64,000 nt of DNA from Candidatus Saccharimonadota bacterium (GTDB taxonomy: Bacteria; Patescibacteriota; Saccharimonadia; Saccharimonadales; Saccharimonadaceae): positions 1-64,000 of the forward strand of contig DAIDKE010000004.1 of assembly GCA_027450165.1 (NCBI GenBank), read 5' to 3'. The translations under genes and the position numbers were made by a program. The notes beneath the pieces were generated by a model that saw only the letters and a program-made list of their open reading frames with translations, was not told the origin of the DNA and made no database searches. Shown here one piece after another: positions 16,577-25,919 of the stretch (position 1 is its first letter; each line of letters starts with the position of its first letter).

Positions 16577-18264
16577 TGTCATCATTGTTCGAACGAATTC
16601 TAGAATCCCGTCACTTATCGCCCGCTGAGCGGGCGGCTTTTTTGTCACCCGACTATTCATCAACACACGATCCTTTTTTGCTGCCAGATATGGCGGCGGC
16701 AGTTGAGCGTTTGGTTGTGGCCCATGAAAAACAAGAGAAGATTACAATTTACGGTGATTACGATATCGATGGCCTAACAGCAACGACCGTTTTGCTGGAT
16801 GCGCTGGAATCCTTTGGTTTTAAAAATGTCGAGACGTTTATTCCGAATCGGTTCGTCGAGGGTTATGGCTTAACGGTCGAGGCGGTCGAAAAGATCGCTG
16901 CAACTGGCGCGCAGCTAATTATTACTGTCGACTGTGGTAGTTTAAGTGAAAAAGAAATTATTCGGGCCAACGAACTTGGCGTTGATGTTATTGTAACTGA
17001 CCACCATAATGTGGCGCCCAAACAGCCGCCAGCCGTGGCCGTGATTAACCCAAAGCGCATTTTTGTCGAACACCCAGATGCTTTTGATGATAAATTGCGC
17101 TTGAAAAAAACCTCAAAACTCAAAGTATATCCGTTTGTTGACTTAGCGGGGGTTGGCGTGGCCTTTAAATTGGTTCAGGCGCTACAGACGAAGCTGGCCG
17201 GCCTTGAAGATGGTCACGAAAAATGGCTGCTTGATTTGGTGGCTCTGGGTACGGTTTGCGATGTGGTGACTTTGGTTGACGAAAATCGACTATTTGTTTA
17301 TTACGGCCTCAAGGTTTTGGCAAAGACTAGGCGACCTGGCCTCAAAGCTTTGATGGCGGTTGCTGGCGTCGAGCCGGCAGATGTCAACGCCAGACATCTT
17401 GGTTTCGCGCTGGGGCCGCGTATGAACGCTGCTGGACGGTTAGAAACAGCCAGGCATTCACTGGACATGCTAAGATCAACGGATGGCATAGAAGCGCTCG
17501 AAAAGGCGCAAATGTTAAATGAGTTTAATCGTAGTCGTCGCGCCGAGCAAGACACAATTTTTGCAGCCGCCATTGAACAAGCCGAACAGTTTGCGGCCGA
17601 CCCAGTGCTGGTTGTTAGTCATCCGGACTGGAATCATGGCATTATTGGCATCGTAGCCGCGAAGTTACTCGAAAAATACCAAAAACCAACCTTTGTATTA
17701 CAGGAATTAGGCGACGAAGCTAAGGGATCAGCCCGTAGTTATGGCGGCTTTAGTGCTGCCGATGCCATCCGGTCGGCCGACGACCTAATCATTAAAGGCG
17801 GCGGTCATAAACTCGCCGCCGGTGTGACGCTGCCAACGGCTAATATTGCTGCTTTTCGCCAGCGCATTAATGATTTTTACCGATCCCAAAATTTGATTAA
17901 CCAAGCTGAACTGCTGCTGCCGCGCGCTGACGCCGAGGCAAAACTTAGCGAGCTAACCGAAGACTTAATTAACGAAATCGCCCAGCTAGAACCGTTTGGC
18001 AATGGCAATCCGCAGCCAGTTTTTGTCAGTGATAATTTAGTTGTCGCGGGTAAGCGAACAATGGGCAACAACGGCCAGCACGTTAAGTTGGAGCTAGTCG
18101 ATGGCGATGGTGTAAAAATGCAATTTTTGGCATTTAGTGCACCGCCACATTTCTTTGTCGAACCAAGCGAAACGGTCAAGGTTTGGTACGAAATTAACGT
18201 CAACGAATGGAACGGCCGTCGCAGCGTTGAAGGCCGGTTGCTGCACCTTGAGCTAACTAGTTAA
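16576..18264 (+). CDS. recJ: Single-stranded-DNA exonuclease RecJ
   Basis: This 562-residue 5'-3' ssDNA exonuclease acts in recombination and mismatch repair. The DHH phosphoesterase motifs are clear: YGDYDIDGLTAT near residue 58, VDCGS near 117, VTDHHN near 140, and the long DLAGVGVAFKL helix. The DHHA1 module contains GIIGIVAAKL and the GGGHKLAAG motif, followed by the OB-like C-terminal domain (PFGNGNPQPVF). All metal-binding Asp/His residues are visible. Length is typical. It is co-transcribed with the winged-helix gene, overlapping it by one base. Confidence 0.97.
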   Translation: MSSLFERILESRHLSPAERAAFLSPDYSSTHDPFLLPDMAAAVERLVVAHEKQEKITIYGDYDIDGLTATTVLLDALESFGFKNVETFIPNRFVEGYGLTVEAVEKIAATGAQLIITVDCGSLSEKEIIRANELGVDVIVTDHHNVAPKQPPAVAVINPKRIFVEHPDAFDDKLRLKKTSKLKVYPFVDLAGVGVAFKLVQALQTKLAGLEDGHEKWLLDLVALGTVCDVVTLVDENRLFVYYGLKVLAKTRRPGLKALMAVAGVEPADVNARHLGFALGPRMNAAGRLETARHSLDMLRSTDGIEALEKAQMLNEFNRSRRAEQDTIFAAAIEQAEQFAADPVLVVSHPDWNHGIIGIVAAKLLEKYQKPTFVLQELGDEAKGSARSYGGFSAADAIRSADDLIIKGGGHKLAAGVTLPTANIAAFRQRINDFYRSQNLINQAELLLPRADAEAKLSELTEDLINEIAQLEPFGNGNPQPVFVSDNLVVAGKRTMGNNGQHVKLELVDGDGVKMQFLAFSAPPHFFVEPSETVKVWYEINVNEWNGRRSVEGRLLHLELTS

Positions 18265-18335
18265 GTCTAACTAAACATATTGGTTAACTGAGTATTGCTT
18301 TAAGGCATTGGTATATTTATGCTAGAATCATGATC

Positions 18336-18608
18336 ATGAATAAGAAAAACTATCAAAAAACTCTCGTCGCTTGGCTCACTATCACAACTGTGGTTGCGGT
18401 GTTGGGTGTTGCGTCATCATTTTATTTTAGGGCCCAACTTCTAGACGGCCAGAACACGCTCGAAAATCAAATTGGTAATCTGCAAATTAAAAATGAGCGC
18501 ATACTTTTCTGCTATCAGAATCAAGTTCCAAATTGTGACGATGCTTCAATCAAAGCCTGGAATGCTGCCCACCCGGCAGACGCTTTTAATCTGAACGCTC
18601 GTTATTAA
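18336..18608 (+). CDS. Small single-pass membrane protein, unknown
   Basis: This protein of 90 residues starts with MNKKNYQKT, one hydrophobic helix (about 10-31) and an outer region with a short coiled-coil-like stretch (LENQIGNLQIKNERI) and two Cys (about 59 and 66) that could form a disulfide; a VKOR-type oxidase is encoded elsewhere in the window. A TAGAAT box at 18323-18328 ends 7 nt before the ATG at 18336, which is why this ATG is preferred over the in-frame ATG at 18330 (only one base after the box). The topology recalls FtsL/DivIC-type proteins but no sequence match is claimed. Confidence 0.6.
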   Translation: MNKKNYQKTLVAWLTITTVVAVLGVASSFYFRAQLLDGQNTLENQIGNLQIKNERILFCYQNQVPNCDDASIKAWNAAHPADAFNLNARY

Positions 18609-18614
18609 AACGGA

Positions 18615-19844
18615 CTAATCTTTAAATAGCTTAGATAGTTTGATTGTCTGTGAAAATTCCAGCGCACCGAGTTTAAAGGCGCGCACTGCTACCCAAATAC
18701 TAATTAACATAAAGACCGTCATCGTGCCGAGCGCTAGCCACGATTCGGTTAGGCTCATGCTGCCAACAGTATTGCGAATCAATGTAATGACCGGTGATGT
18801 CAGCGGGAAGAACGTCAAAAAGTGAACCAGCGAGCTGTTAGGATCGGTAACAATTGTGGTGATGAAGTAAAACGGAATGAAGGCGCCGATAAAGAAGACC
18901 GACGAGTAATTGTTGGCTTCTTTGGCCGAAGTGGTGGCCGCCGCCGCGGTGGTCATAAAACCGGCGAACATCAAGAACCCGACCACCAGGTAGGTTGCCC
19001 CAAAGAATATTGGCCAGAAGTGGAAACTGATTTTATCAAGTGAAATACCGAGCGGCAGGCTAATGTTGTTGCCGGTGTTAATCAAGACAACGTAGGCAAT
19101 GATTGCCAGCAGGGCAAAGAAAAGCACCTGAGTCAACGTTACCAAACAGACTGCCAATAATTTGCCGATGATTAAGCTGCGCGGCTTGACGTATGTTAAG
19201 ACCATTTCCATGGAGCGATTTTCTTTTTCCTCGCTGACGCTAGTTAACATATAGCTGACCGAAAAGGCGAAGATTAGATAAAACAGAACAACGAACAAGC
19301 CTGGTGCGATGTAATCGTTAAAGCCGCCGGTTGGGGTGCCGTTTTTGAACATTGTGACATCACCGCTGGCGCCGTTTTGGGCCAGAGCGATAATTTGCGG
19401 CGATCCTAGCGGCAAAAACAGACTAGTTTTTAGCAGGTTGTCGGCCAATGTGGTCACGCCGCTTAATTTAGTAAAGTCCGTGCTAGCCAAATAAATTTGG
19501 TAGCTGCGGCCAACCTTCAGGTTTTGCGGGTAAACTATAAGCGCCTCTAGCGTGCCTTTTTTGACCTGGTCTAGTAGGGGATTAAGCTGGTCGTTCGGAG
19601 CCAGCTTCAATTGACTAGCCTTAACGACGTTCTTGTTAATTAGTCCGCTTTCGTCGATGATTGCGACGTTATGTAGCTGCTTGGCCACCTGGGCGACGTG
19701 CTGGCTGCTGGACTGATTACCAAGCACCGACAGGGTAATAACGATTGCCGCTAGAACCGGAATGGCTGTCATGGCAATCCAAAAACTCGGCTGTCGAATG
19801 ATTGTCAGATATTCGTGGCGAATAATGTGGCGTAGTTTATGCAT
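18615..19844 (-). CDS. ABC transporter permease (NatB/ABC-2 type)
   Basis: Starting at the ATG at 19844, the protein is 409 residues. One membrane helix lies near residue 20-40, followed by a long extracellular domain (about 45-185) and then five or six closely spaced helices to the C-terminus. This is the ABC-2/NatB exporter layout (compare ABC-2 family, YhaP-type). SYMLTSVSEEKENRSMEMVLTYV (broken here: the SEEKENR segment) is the conserved cytoplasmic coupling helix of this family. The longer frame to 19958 lies inside the ATPase gene in another phase and is rejected. It overlaps the ATPase gene by 8 nt. Substrate, possibly a peptide, ion or lipid, is unknown. Confidence 0.9.
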   Translation of the reverse strand: MHKLRHIIRHEYLTIIRQPSFWIAMTAIPVLAAIVITLSVLGNQSSSQHVAQVAKQLHNVAIIDESGLINKNVVKASQLKLAPNDQLNPLLDQVKKGTLEALIVYPQNLKVGRSYQIYLASTDFTKLSGVTTLADNLLKTSLFLPLGSPQIIALAQNGASGDVTMFKNGTPTGGFNDYIAPGLFVVLFYLIFAFSVSYMLTSVSEEKENRSMEMVLTYVKPRSLIIGKLLAVCLVTLTQVLFFALLAIIAYVVLINTGNNISLPLGISLDKISFHFWPIFFGATYLVVGFLMFAGFMTTAAAATTSAKEANNYSSVFFIGAFIPFYFITTIVTDPNSSLVHFLTFFPLTSPVITLIRNTVGSMSLTESWLALGTMTVFMLISIWVAVRAFKLGALEFSQTIKLSKLFKD

Positions 19845-20580
19845 GACTGACCTCGCTGCTTTTTTCTTTGTAAATTGATACGAAAATATCCTCGATCGAT
19901 TCCGAATCAAATTGTTTCTTGACGTCATCGACGCTACCATAGGCGCGTGCGCGGCCATCTTTCAAAATTAGCAATTGGTCGGCCAAGCGCTCGACTTCTT
20001 CCATGAGGTGGGTGATATAAATAACGGCCGCACCTTGTTGTTTGCGCTCGTCGACAATATCTAGTAGCAACTTGCGGTTAACCGGGTCCAGGCTCTTGGT
20101 CGGTTCATCTAGGATCAATAGCTTGGGGTTGCCCATAATGGCCACACCGAGCTGAATCTTTTGCTGCTGGCCACCAGAGAGTTTTTTGATTTTTAGGTTA
20201 GCGCAGTCCGATAGTTCAACGCGCTGTAAATAATCCAATGAAAATTGACGGGCCTCGTCGCGCGGCATGCCTTTTAGCTCACCAAAGTAGGTCATTGTGT
20301 CTAGCACTTTGGCGCGTGTATAAAGCCCGCGCTCTTCTGGCAGGTAGCCGACAATTGATGCCGTATCTGGTGTTAACCGGGCGCCGTTAACTAGTAGCTC
20401 GCCGGCCGTTGGCTGATAAATGCCCAGCAGAGTACGAATCGTGCTGGTTTTACCCGAGCCGTTGGAGCCCAAAAAGGCAAAAATTTCGCCGGGCATAACA
20501 TCAAAGCTCAGGTCTTTGATGATTTCTTTACCGCCCAGTGTCAAACTGAAATCTTTAATTGAAACAATCGGTTTTTTCAT
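19837..20580 (-). CDS. ABC transporter ATP-binding protein (NatA type)
   Basis: This 247-residue ATPase has Walker A GSNGSGKTS near residue 39, signature LSGGQQQK near 137, Walker B LLILDEPTKSLDP near 157 and an H-loop in ITHLMEEVE. The C-terminal extension of about 20 residues (SIEDIFVSIYKE) is typical for ABC-2 exporters. The open frame extends 87 codons further upstream, but the start at 20580 (MKKPIVSIKDFSL) matches the family and has TGCTATATT on the minus strand ending 9 nt ahead, suggesting a nearly leaderless transcript. It forms a two-gene exporter operon with the permease and is divergent from rpsU. Confidence 0.93.
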   Translation of the reverse strand: MKKPIVSIKDFSLTLGGKEIIKDLSFDVMPGEIFAFLGSNGSGKTSTIRTLLGIYQPTAGELLVNGARLTPDTASIVGYLPEERGLYTRAKVLDTMTYFGELKGMPRDEARQFSLDYLQRVELSDCANLKIKKLSGGQQQKIQLGVAIMGNPKLLILDEPTKSLDPVNRKLLLDIVDERKQQGAAVIYITHLMEEVERLADQLLILKDGRARAYGSVDDVKKQFDSESIEDIFVSIYKEKSSEVSHA

Positions 20581-20608
20581 CTTATGCTTAATATAGCACG
20601 CACCACGC

Positions 20609-20637
20609 TTGCAACTCCAGTCCACATCTGTTACAAT
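20609..20637 (+). promoter_or_regulatory. Promoter of rpsU
   Basis: TTGCAA at 20609-20614, a 17-nt spacer and TACAAT at 20632-20637. Transcription would start at or within a few bases of the ATG at 20648. The region is shared with the divergent ABC exporter promoter. Confidence 0.75.
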
Positions 20638-20647
20638 AGTTCGCGAT

Positions 20648-20863
20648 ATGGTATTAGTTACACGTAAAGACGAACGCGAGGCGAGTGAGAACATTATTCG
20701 CCGTTTTAACCGCAAGGTTTTGCAGAGTGGTGTGCTGGCTGAAGCTAAAGCTTCAATGCGTTTCAGCAAGCCAATTTCAAAGCCCGAGCGCCGTGCAAAA
20801 GCGATTATTCGCAAAGAGCGCAAAGCCGACAAACTAAACAAGGCCCGTTTGGGACTACGTTAG
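20648..20863 (+). CDS. rpsU: 30S ribosomal protein S21
   Basis: This 71-residue basic protein matches S21: VTRKDEREASENIIRRFNRKV at the start (the DE-rich, RRFxRK element) and a long Lys/Arg helix at the end. S21 sits near the anti-Shine-Dalgarno region of 16S rRNA and influences initiation. A longer frame begins at 20609, but the ATG at 20648 matches the family start and lies 10 nt after a TACAAT box, with no Shine-Dalgarno sequence. It is followed 3 nt later by yqeY, a very common pairing. Confidence 0.93.
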   Translation: MVLVTRKDEREASENIIRRFNRKVLQSGVLAEAKASMRFSKPISKPERRAKAIIRKERKADKLNKARLGLR

Positions 20864-20866
20864 TTA

Positions 20867-21322
20867 ATGGCTGAACTCAAGCAAAAACTTGAAAACGATC
20901 TAAAAGCCGCCTTATTAGGCGGCGATCGTTTTAAGGCGGATGTTTTGCGCAACTTCAAAGCTGTTATTCTGAATGAAGAAGTTGCCACCGGCAAACGCGA
21001 CGAAGGCCTTGACGACGAATCAATTGAGAAATTATTAGCCCGTGAAGTTAAAAAGCGTGCCGAAAGTGCCGAACTTTATGACCAAGCCGGCCGACCGGAA
21101 CTATCGGAAAACGAGCGCAACGAAGCCAAGGTGCTTGAAGTTTATTTACCCGCTCAACTTAGCGAGGACGAAATTAAAAAAGTCATTGCCGATAAGATTG
21201 CCGCGCTTGGCGTTAGTGGACCACAGGCTATGGGCCAAGTGATTGGCGCTGTCAAACAAACAGTCGGCAACTCGGCCGATGGCGCGGTGGTTGCCAAACT
21301 TGTTCGCGAAGCGTTACAGTAA
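20867..21322 (+). CDS. yqeY: GatB/YqeY domain protein
   Basis: This 151-residue helical protein matches the YqeY family, related to the C-terminal tRNA-binding domain of GatB: DRFKADVLRNFKAVILNEE at the N-terminus, AREVKKRAESAELYDQAGR in the middle and EVYLPAQLSEDEI before the C-terminal three-helix part ending in AMGQVIGAVKQ. YqeY proteins are thought to bind tRNA or assist amidation of charged tRNA; the role is not established. The adjacency to rpsU is conserved in many bacteria and indicates co-transcription. Confidence 0.93.
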   Translation: MAELKQKLENDLKAALLGGDRFKADVLRNFKAVILNEEVATGKRDEGLDDESIEKLLAREVKKRAESAELYDQAGRPELSENERNEAKVLEVYLPAQLSEDEIKKVIADKIAALGVSGPQAMGQVIGAVKQTVGNSADGAVVAKLVREALQ

Positions 21323-21343
21323 ACACATAAAAATAGGAGTAAT

Positions 21344-21895
21344 ATGATTTTATTCTTTGGCCCGGCCGGTGCCGGTAAAAGTGTGCAAGGTCAGATTTTA
21401 GCTGCCCGGTTTGGCTGGCGCTGGTTAAGTGCTGGTCAATTATTACGTGATACACACGACCCGGAGCTCATCGCCGAGATGCAAACCGGCAAGTTGCTTG
21501 ATCACGACAAAGTCAACGCTATTATTGGTGATGCCTTGAAGCGAGCTGCCAATATCGACAGCGTGATTTTAGACGGTTTTCCGCGGGCGGTCGAACAGGC
21601 TAAATGGCTGGTTGAAAATCAACCGACACACGGCCGTTCAATTAGTTTGGTGGTTGTACTGGAAGTGCCGCGCGACGAATTACTGAAGCGTTTAGCCCTG
21701 CGCGGTCGTCCCGACGATCAGCCGGCGACGATTGACGAACGTTTGCAGATTTACCGCCAAGAAATCTATCCACTCTTAACTTACATGACCGAGCAAAACG
21801 TACCGATTGTTCATATCGACGGCGAGGGCACTGTTGGCGTAGTTCATGATCGAATTGTTGACGAACTAGTCTCGCGGGGACTGGCAAAGGTATGA
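21344..21895 (+). CDS. adk: Adenylate kinase (short form)
   Basis: This 183-residue P-loop kinase has GPAGAGKS at residues 6-13, an NMP-binding region (LSAGQLLRD), DGFPR near 75-79, RGRPDD in the LID position and a C-terminal helix. The LID is short and has no Cys, unlike the zinc LID of Gram-positive enzymes. It makes ADP from AMP and ATP. AGGAG lies 7 nt before the ATG. The stop TGA overlaps the map start (ATGA), which shows that TGA is a stop codon in this organism. adk-map adjacency is common, usually inside a ribosomal protein operon, but here it follows rpsU-yqeY. Confidence 0.93.
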   Translation: MILFFGPAGAGKSVQGQILAARFGWRWLSAGQLLRDTHDPELIAEMQTGKLLDHDKVNAIIGDALKRAANIDSVILDGFPRAVEQAKWLVENQPTHGRSISLVVVLEVPRDELLKRLALRGRPDDQPATIDERLQIYRQEIYPLLTYMTEQNVPIVHIDGEGTVGVVHDRIVDELVSRGLAKV

Positions 21896-22647
21896 TTGGT
21901 CCGGTAAAAACTCCGGCCGAAATTGAGGCCATGCGCGAAGGCGGTAAATTACTAGCCACAATTTTAAATGACATCCGCAATTACGTGACGGTCGGCGTAA
22001 CCGGCCTAGATGTTGACGCTTTTGTGGCTAAGGAAATCAAAGATTTTGGCGCTATCGCCACCTACAAAACACCTGAAGTTGATTTTCCTGGTGTGATTTG
22101 TATTTCGGTTAATGATCAGATTGTGCATGGCATTCCGACTGACTATGCTTTTGAAAAAGGCGACATAGTTAGTTTTGATTTAGTGATTACCTATAAAGGC
22201 ATGAAGACTGACGCGGCCTTTTCAATGGTGGTTGGTGAGCAGCTGAGCGGCGTCAAGAAACACCTACTGAATGTCACGGAGCGTAGTTTGTACGCCGGCA
22301 TCGACGCCATTAAGGGCCCGACGCGGGTAGGTGATATCGGCGCAGCCATTGAGGATGTTTTGAAAAAAGGTAAATTGGGCGTTATCCGCGACTTGGTCGG
22401 ACATGGTGTTGGTCATCAAATGCACCAAGAACCAGAAGTTCCTAACTGGGGCCGCAAGGGCACCGGGCCGTTGCTTGGTGTTGGCGACACGATTGCCATC
22501 GAGCCAATGGCAACTTTGGGTAGCGACAGGATTAAGCAAGAACCTGATGGCTGGACTTTTAGTACGCGCGACGGTAGTCTAGCGGCCCACTTTGAGCACA
22601 CCGTCCTAGTTACTGAGACGGGTGTGGAAATCTTGACCAAGCTTTAG
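21892..22647 (+). CDS. map: Methionine aminopeptidase type I
   Basis: This 251-residue pita-bread enzyme removes the initiator methionine after deformylation. Metal ligands are visible in SFDLVITYKGMKTDAAF (two Asp), GHGVGHQMHQEPEVPNW (His) and IEPMATLG / HFEHTVLVT (two Glu). The substrate-binding HGIPTD is present near residue 79. Length is typical of type Ia without zinc finger extension. It overlaps adk by 4 nt and is therefore co-translated. It completes the set of initiator-processing enzymes in this window with fmt and def. Confidence 0.96.
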   Translation: MIGPVKTPAEIEAMREGGKLLATILNDIRNYVTVGVTGLDVDAFVAKEIKDFGAIATYKTPEVDFPGVICISVNDQIVHGIPTDYAFEKGDIVSFDLVITYKGMKTDAAFSMVVGEQLSGVKKHLLNVTERSLYAGIDAIKGPTRVGDIGAAIEDVLKKGKLGVIRDLVGHGVGHQMHQEPEVPNWGRKGTGPLLGVGDTIAIEPMATLGSDRIKQEPDGWTFSTRDGSLAAHFEHTVLVTETGVEILTKL

Positions 22648-22693
22648 GGCTGGCCACTTTTCAACCAGCGGCGTAAGCGGTATACTTGGACGT

Positions 22694-23935
22694 ATGCAAG
22701 AAGTATCCAGGTATGCTGTTGGTATTGATGTAGGAACGACAACAGTTCGGGCAGTTGTAGGACATATCGACGCTTCAACCGGTACACCAACGATTGTTGG
22801 TGTCGGCCAAGCACCAAATAGCGGTATGCGTAAGGGAACGGTCGTTAATTTGACCGGTCCAGGTAAGGCTATTGATGAAGCCTTGGGTGAGGCCGAGCGC
22901 ATGAGTGGCTATCAAGTTGATCGCGCAACCGTTAGCATCAACGGTTCGCATATTTTGAGTACGCGCACTGATGGCATGATTGCCGTTGGAGCGCCGGATC
23001 ATGAAATTAATCATGATGATTTAGCGCGCATCGAAGAGGTGGCGACGCTCGGTAAGATTCCGGCTAACCGTGAAATTCTTGATATTGTGCCGCACGCTTA
23101 TCGCCTGGATGGCCAAGATAATATTAAAGATCCAGTTGGCATGACCGGCACCCGGCTAGAAATCGACGCCTTGGTGGTGTCAGCACTAACGCCGCATTTG
23201 GTTAATTTGCAGCGCACCGTCGAGACCGCGCAAGTTGCGCCACATTCAATCGTTGCTTCGGGAATTGCCGCGGCTCGCGCTGTTTTGGGCGAACAACAGA
23301 TGGAAAACGGCGTTGCCCTAGTTGATATTGGCGGTGCTACGACTAGCATTGCTGTTTACGAAGAGGGTGACTTGCAATATGTTGGTGTAATTCCACTTGG
23401 TGGGGTTAATATCACTAACGATTTGGCGATTGGACTAAAAACCGACCCAGAGGTTGCCGAGAAGGTTAAGCTAACTCATGCCTCGGCAGTTGATCGCGCC
23501 AACCAGCAAGTTACTTTGAAACACGCTAACGAAAGTTACACCTTTGATACGCAAGACATTGATGAGATCGTCGAAGCGCGACTAGAAGAAATTTTTGAAG
23601 GTATTCAACGCGAGCTAAAGAAGGCCGGTCGGGCCGGTAAATTACCAAGCGGCGTTGTTTTAACTGGCGGCACCGCACAGCTAAAGGGTTTGGTTGATTA
23701 TGCTAAAAATTACCTTGGTCTAGCGGCCCGAGTTGGCAAAGCTAGCGGCTATGGCGGCGTGGCCGACAATATTGATCAGCCGCAGTTTGCCGCTGCGGTC
23801 GGTTTGATGTTAATTGATACCGCTGGTAGCCAGCGGGTACTTGATAATGGTCACAAAAAGACTAAAATGCCAAATGTAAACCTGAAAAAAGCCGGTTCAA
23901 GACTAACTAAGTTCTTCCGTGGTTTCAAGGCGTAG
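22694..23935 (+). CDS. ftsA: Cell division protein FtsA
   Basis: This 413-residue actin-like protein tethers FtsZ to the membrane. It has [14 protein letters not shown] at the N-terminus, a 1C domain with INGSHI, the phosphate-2 region [13 protein letters not shown] near residue 214, adenosine loop [11 protein letters not shown] near 322, and a C-terminal amphipathic helix ([12 protein letters not shown]) that serves as the membrane anchor. TATACT at 22681-22686 ends 7 nt before the ATG with no Shine-Dalgarno sequence, so the message is predicted leaderless. ftsZ follows at 61 nt with its own extended -10 box. Confidence 0.96.
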   Translation: MQEVSRYAVGIDVGTTTVRAVVGHIDASTGTPTIVGVGQAPNSGMRKGTVVNLTGPGKAIDEALGEAERMSGYQVDRATVSINGSHILSTRTDGMIAVGAPDHEINHDDLARIEEVATLGKIPANREILDIVPHAYRLDGQDNIKDPVGMTGTRLEIDALVVSALTPHLVNLQRTVETAQVAPHSIVASGIAAARAVLGEQQMENGVALVDIGGATTSIAVYEEGDLQYVGVIPLGGVNITNDLAIGLKTDPEVAEKVKLTHASAVDRANQQVTLKHANESYTFDTQDIDEIVEARLEEIFEGIQRELKKAGRAGKLPSGVVLTGGTAQLKGLVDYAKNYLGLAARVGKASGYGGVADNIDQPQFAAAVGLMLIDTAGSQRVLDNGHKKTKMPNVNLKKAGSRLTKFFRGFKA

Positions 23936-23996
23936 TGTTTTTGACGTTAAGTGTTATACTAGTTTACAAGGAATTCTAGAAGAGGGAGCAATATTA

Positions 23997-25187
23997 ATGC
24001 CTGAAGTAAAACCAAGCGACATACAGACCTTTGCGAGCATTAAAGTGGTCGGTGTTGGTGGTGCCGGTGGATCGGCCGTAAATCGTATGAAGGATGCCGG
24101 GCTGGCTGGCGTGCAATTTATTGCCATGAACACCGATGCCCAGGCTCTCCACAACTCGAAAGCTGACGTTAAAATTCACCTCGGTCACAATACGACCAAT
24201 GGTTTAGGCGCTGGTGCCGACCCCTCGGTTGGTGAAGCGGCCGCGAATGAGTCACGCGAAGAAATAAAAGACGCACTGACCGGTGCCGACATGGTCTTTG
24301 TGACCATTGGTGCTGGTGGCGGTACTGGTAGTGGCGCCGGTTACATCGTGGCCGAAGTCGCCCAAGAACTTGGTATTTTGACTGTTGGTGTAGCAACGAA
24401 ACCGTTTAGTTTTGAAGGCGAGAAGCGCCGCAAAAATGCTGACTGGGCCATTAATATGCTTGGCCGCACGGTTGATACGTTGATTACGATTCCAAACGAT
24501 CGTCTGCTGCAGACAATCGACCGCCGTACGCCGCTACTTGAGACATTTAAGATTGCCGACGACGTTTTGCGCCAAGGTGTGCAAGGTATTTCAGAATTGA
24601 TTACCGAACACGGTTTAATTAACCTCGACTTTGCCGATGTTAAGGCCATTATGAGCCACGCTGGTTCAGCCTTGATGGGTATTGGTCGAGCAAGTGGCGA
24701 CAACCGTGCCGCTCAGGCCGCCCAACAAGCGATTGAATCACCACTAATTGAAGTTTCGATTGACGGCGCCAAGGGCGTACTGTTCAACGTTACCGGTGGC
24801 TACGACATGAGCATGAGCGAAATTCAAGAAGCAGCCGAGATTATTACCAGCGCTGTTTCACCAGACGCCAATATTATCTTTGGTGCCACCCTGAAGCCTG
24901 ATCTAGAAGATGAGCTGATTATTACGGTTATCGCTACTGGTTTTGACTCGGCTTATTACCACCAGGATGAAGCGGTTGAAGAAGCTGTTCGCGAAGAGGT
25001 TGCCGTTCCAAAAATGGATTTGTCAAAAGCAATCGACCTAAGTCTTGACCAAAGCGAGGCGGCTAGCGTCTTTAACGAAGAGCCAACGCACGATATCTGG
25101 AATCAACCACCTGAGGAAGATGACGAATCGGACACGCCAGCTTTTCTGCGTCGCCGCAAGAAACACAAAAAATCTGACGAGGAGTAA
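23997..25187 (+). CDS. ftsZ: Cell division protein FtsZ
   Basis: This 396-residue tubulin homologue forms the division ring. The GTP-binding GGGTGSGAG signature, NTDAQAL and IPNDRLL segments are present, and the C-terminal conserved peptide [13 protein letters not shown] fits the FtsA-binding tail. The frame is open from 23919, but the ATG at 23997 matches the family start and has GAGGGAG upstream (about 23982-23988). An extended -10 box TGTTATACT lies at 23952-23960. nrdR begins 3 nt after the stop. Confidence 0.97.
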   Translation: MPEVKPSDIQTFASIKVVGVGGAGGSAVNRMKDAGLAGVQFIAMNTDAQALHNSKADVKIHLGHNTTNGLGAGADPSVGEAAANESREEIKDALTGADMVFVTIGAGGGTGSGAGYIVAEVAQELGILTVGVATKPFSFEGEKRRKNADWAINMLGRTVDTLITIPNDRLLQTIDRRTPLLETFKIADDVLRQGVQGISELITEHGLINLDFADVKAIMSHAGSALMGIGRASGDNRAAQAAQQAIESPLIEVSIDGAKGVLFNVTGGYDMSMSEIQEAAEIITSAVSPDANIIFGATLKPDLEDELIITVIATGFDSAYYHQDEAVEEAVREEVAVPKMDLSKAIDLSLDQSEAASVFNEEPTHDIWNQPPEEDDESDTPAFLRRRKKHKKSDEE

Positions 25188-25190
25188 TAA

Positions 25191-25658
25191 GTGGCTAATT
25201 TTAACATCGGCGATAGCCGAGTAATCGAATCACGTGAAGTGGGCGACGGTATGACTATTCGCAGGCGTCGCGAAACGCCGGATGGCCAGCGCTTCACAAC
25301 CTACGAAAGAGTCGAAAAACCAAATCTAGCTGTTGTCAAAAAGAACGGCTCGCGCGAACTTTACGACCGCGACAAGCTTGCGATTGCCATTAAGCGTTCG
25401 GTCGGCAAGTTCTTTACCTCTGAGGTTGAGGTTGAAGAAATGATCAATGACATTGAAGATCGCCTGTATGCGCTTGGTGAAAGTGAAATTACTTCGCGCC
25501 AAATTGGCGATGTTGTGCTGGACGAGCTAGCTAAGCGTAACGAAGTAGCATTTGTGCGTTTTGCGAGTGTTTTTCACGAATTTAAGACCCTAGACGACTT
25601 TGTCCATATATTAGAGCAGCGTCTTGACGCTAAAAAACAGAGCGAGAGTGCAGCCTAA
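25191..25658 (+). CDS. nrdR: NrdR-like repressor lacking its zinc-ribbon cysteines
   Basis: This 155-residue protein aligns with the ribonucleotide reductase regulator NrdR. The DSR...RRRRE...RFTTYE core of the N-terminal domain and the ATP-cone (about 47-137: VVKKNGSRELYDRDKLAIAIKRSV) are present. In NrdR the N-terminal domain is a four-Cys zinc ribbon (CPxC...C..C). Here none of the four Cys exists: the CPxC segment is missing and CxxC becomes TPDG. It starts with GTG behind GAGGAG, 3 nt after ftsZ, so no upstream extension can restore the ribbon. It probably still binds nucleotides through the ATP-cone; DNA binding is uncertain. No ribonucleotide reductase gene is in the window. Confidence 0.85.
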   Translation: MANFNIGDSRVIESREVGDGMTIRRRRETPDGQRFTTYERVEKPNLAVVKKNGSRELYDRDKLAIAIKRSVGKFFTSEVEVEEMINDIEDRLYALGESEITSRQIGDVVLDELAKRNEVAFVRFASVFHEFKTLDDFVHILEQRLDAKKQSESAA

Positions 25659-25661
25659 AGT

Positions 25662-25919
25662 ATGAGGGTCGTGGCCGTATACAAGAGTGAAACCGACTAC
25701 GCGCGTAGCGTTGAAGATTTTTTGCGCGATTTTGAAGCCCAAACCGGGCACCAGCTTGAAGCCATTGATCCGGACAGTCCGACCGGAATCGATTTTTGCA
25801 ACGCCTATGGCATCATGGAGTATCCAACGCTCATCGCAATTGCCGATGACGGCACGATGCAAAATATGTGGTCCGGCTTGCCGCTACCAACCGTAATGGA
25901 GATTAGTTTTTATGTCTAG
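25662..25919 (+). CDS. Thioredoxin-fold protein without CxxC
   Basis: This 85-residue protein shows a beta-alpha-beta start (VVAVYKSETDYARSVEDFL), then FCNAYGIMEYPTLIAIADDGT (residues 45-65 cover part) with the cis-Pro element YPT at 54-56 and a following beta hairpin. That is the C-terminal half of a thioredoxin fold, but the redox CxxC is absent and only one Cys (46) occurs. It overlaps the VKOR gene by 8 nt, so the two are co-translated. A docking, scaffold or regulatory partner of VKOR is a plausible reading from context only. Confidence 0.65.
   Translation: MRVVAVYKSETDYARSVEDFLRDFEAQTGHQLEAIDPDSPTGIDFCNAYGIMEYPTLIAIADDGTMQNMWSGLPLPTVMEISFYV

Noticed and set aside
18330-18335. ATG at 18330 as start of the small membrane protein
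   Set aside because: It lies one base after the -10 box TAGAAT, so transcription would begin downstream of it; the ATG at 18336 is seven bases away from the box.
21892-21895. Recoding of UGA (as in Gracilibacteria or Absconditabacteria)
   Set aside because: adk ends in TGA in the expected place and no recognised gene contains in-frame TGA; RF1 and the start of RF2 are both present.
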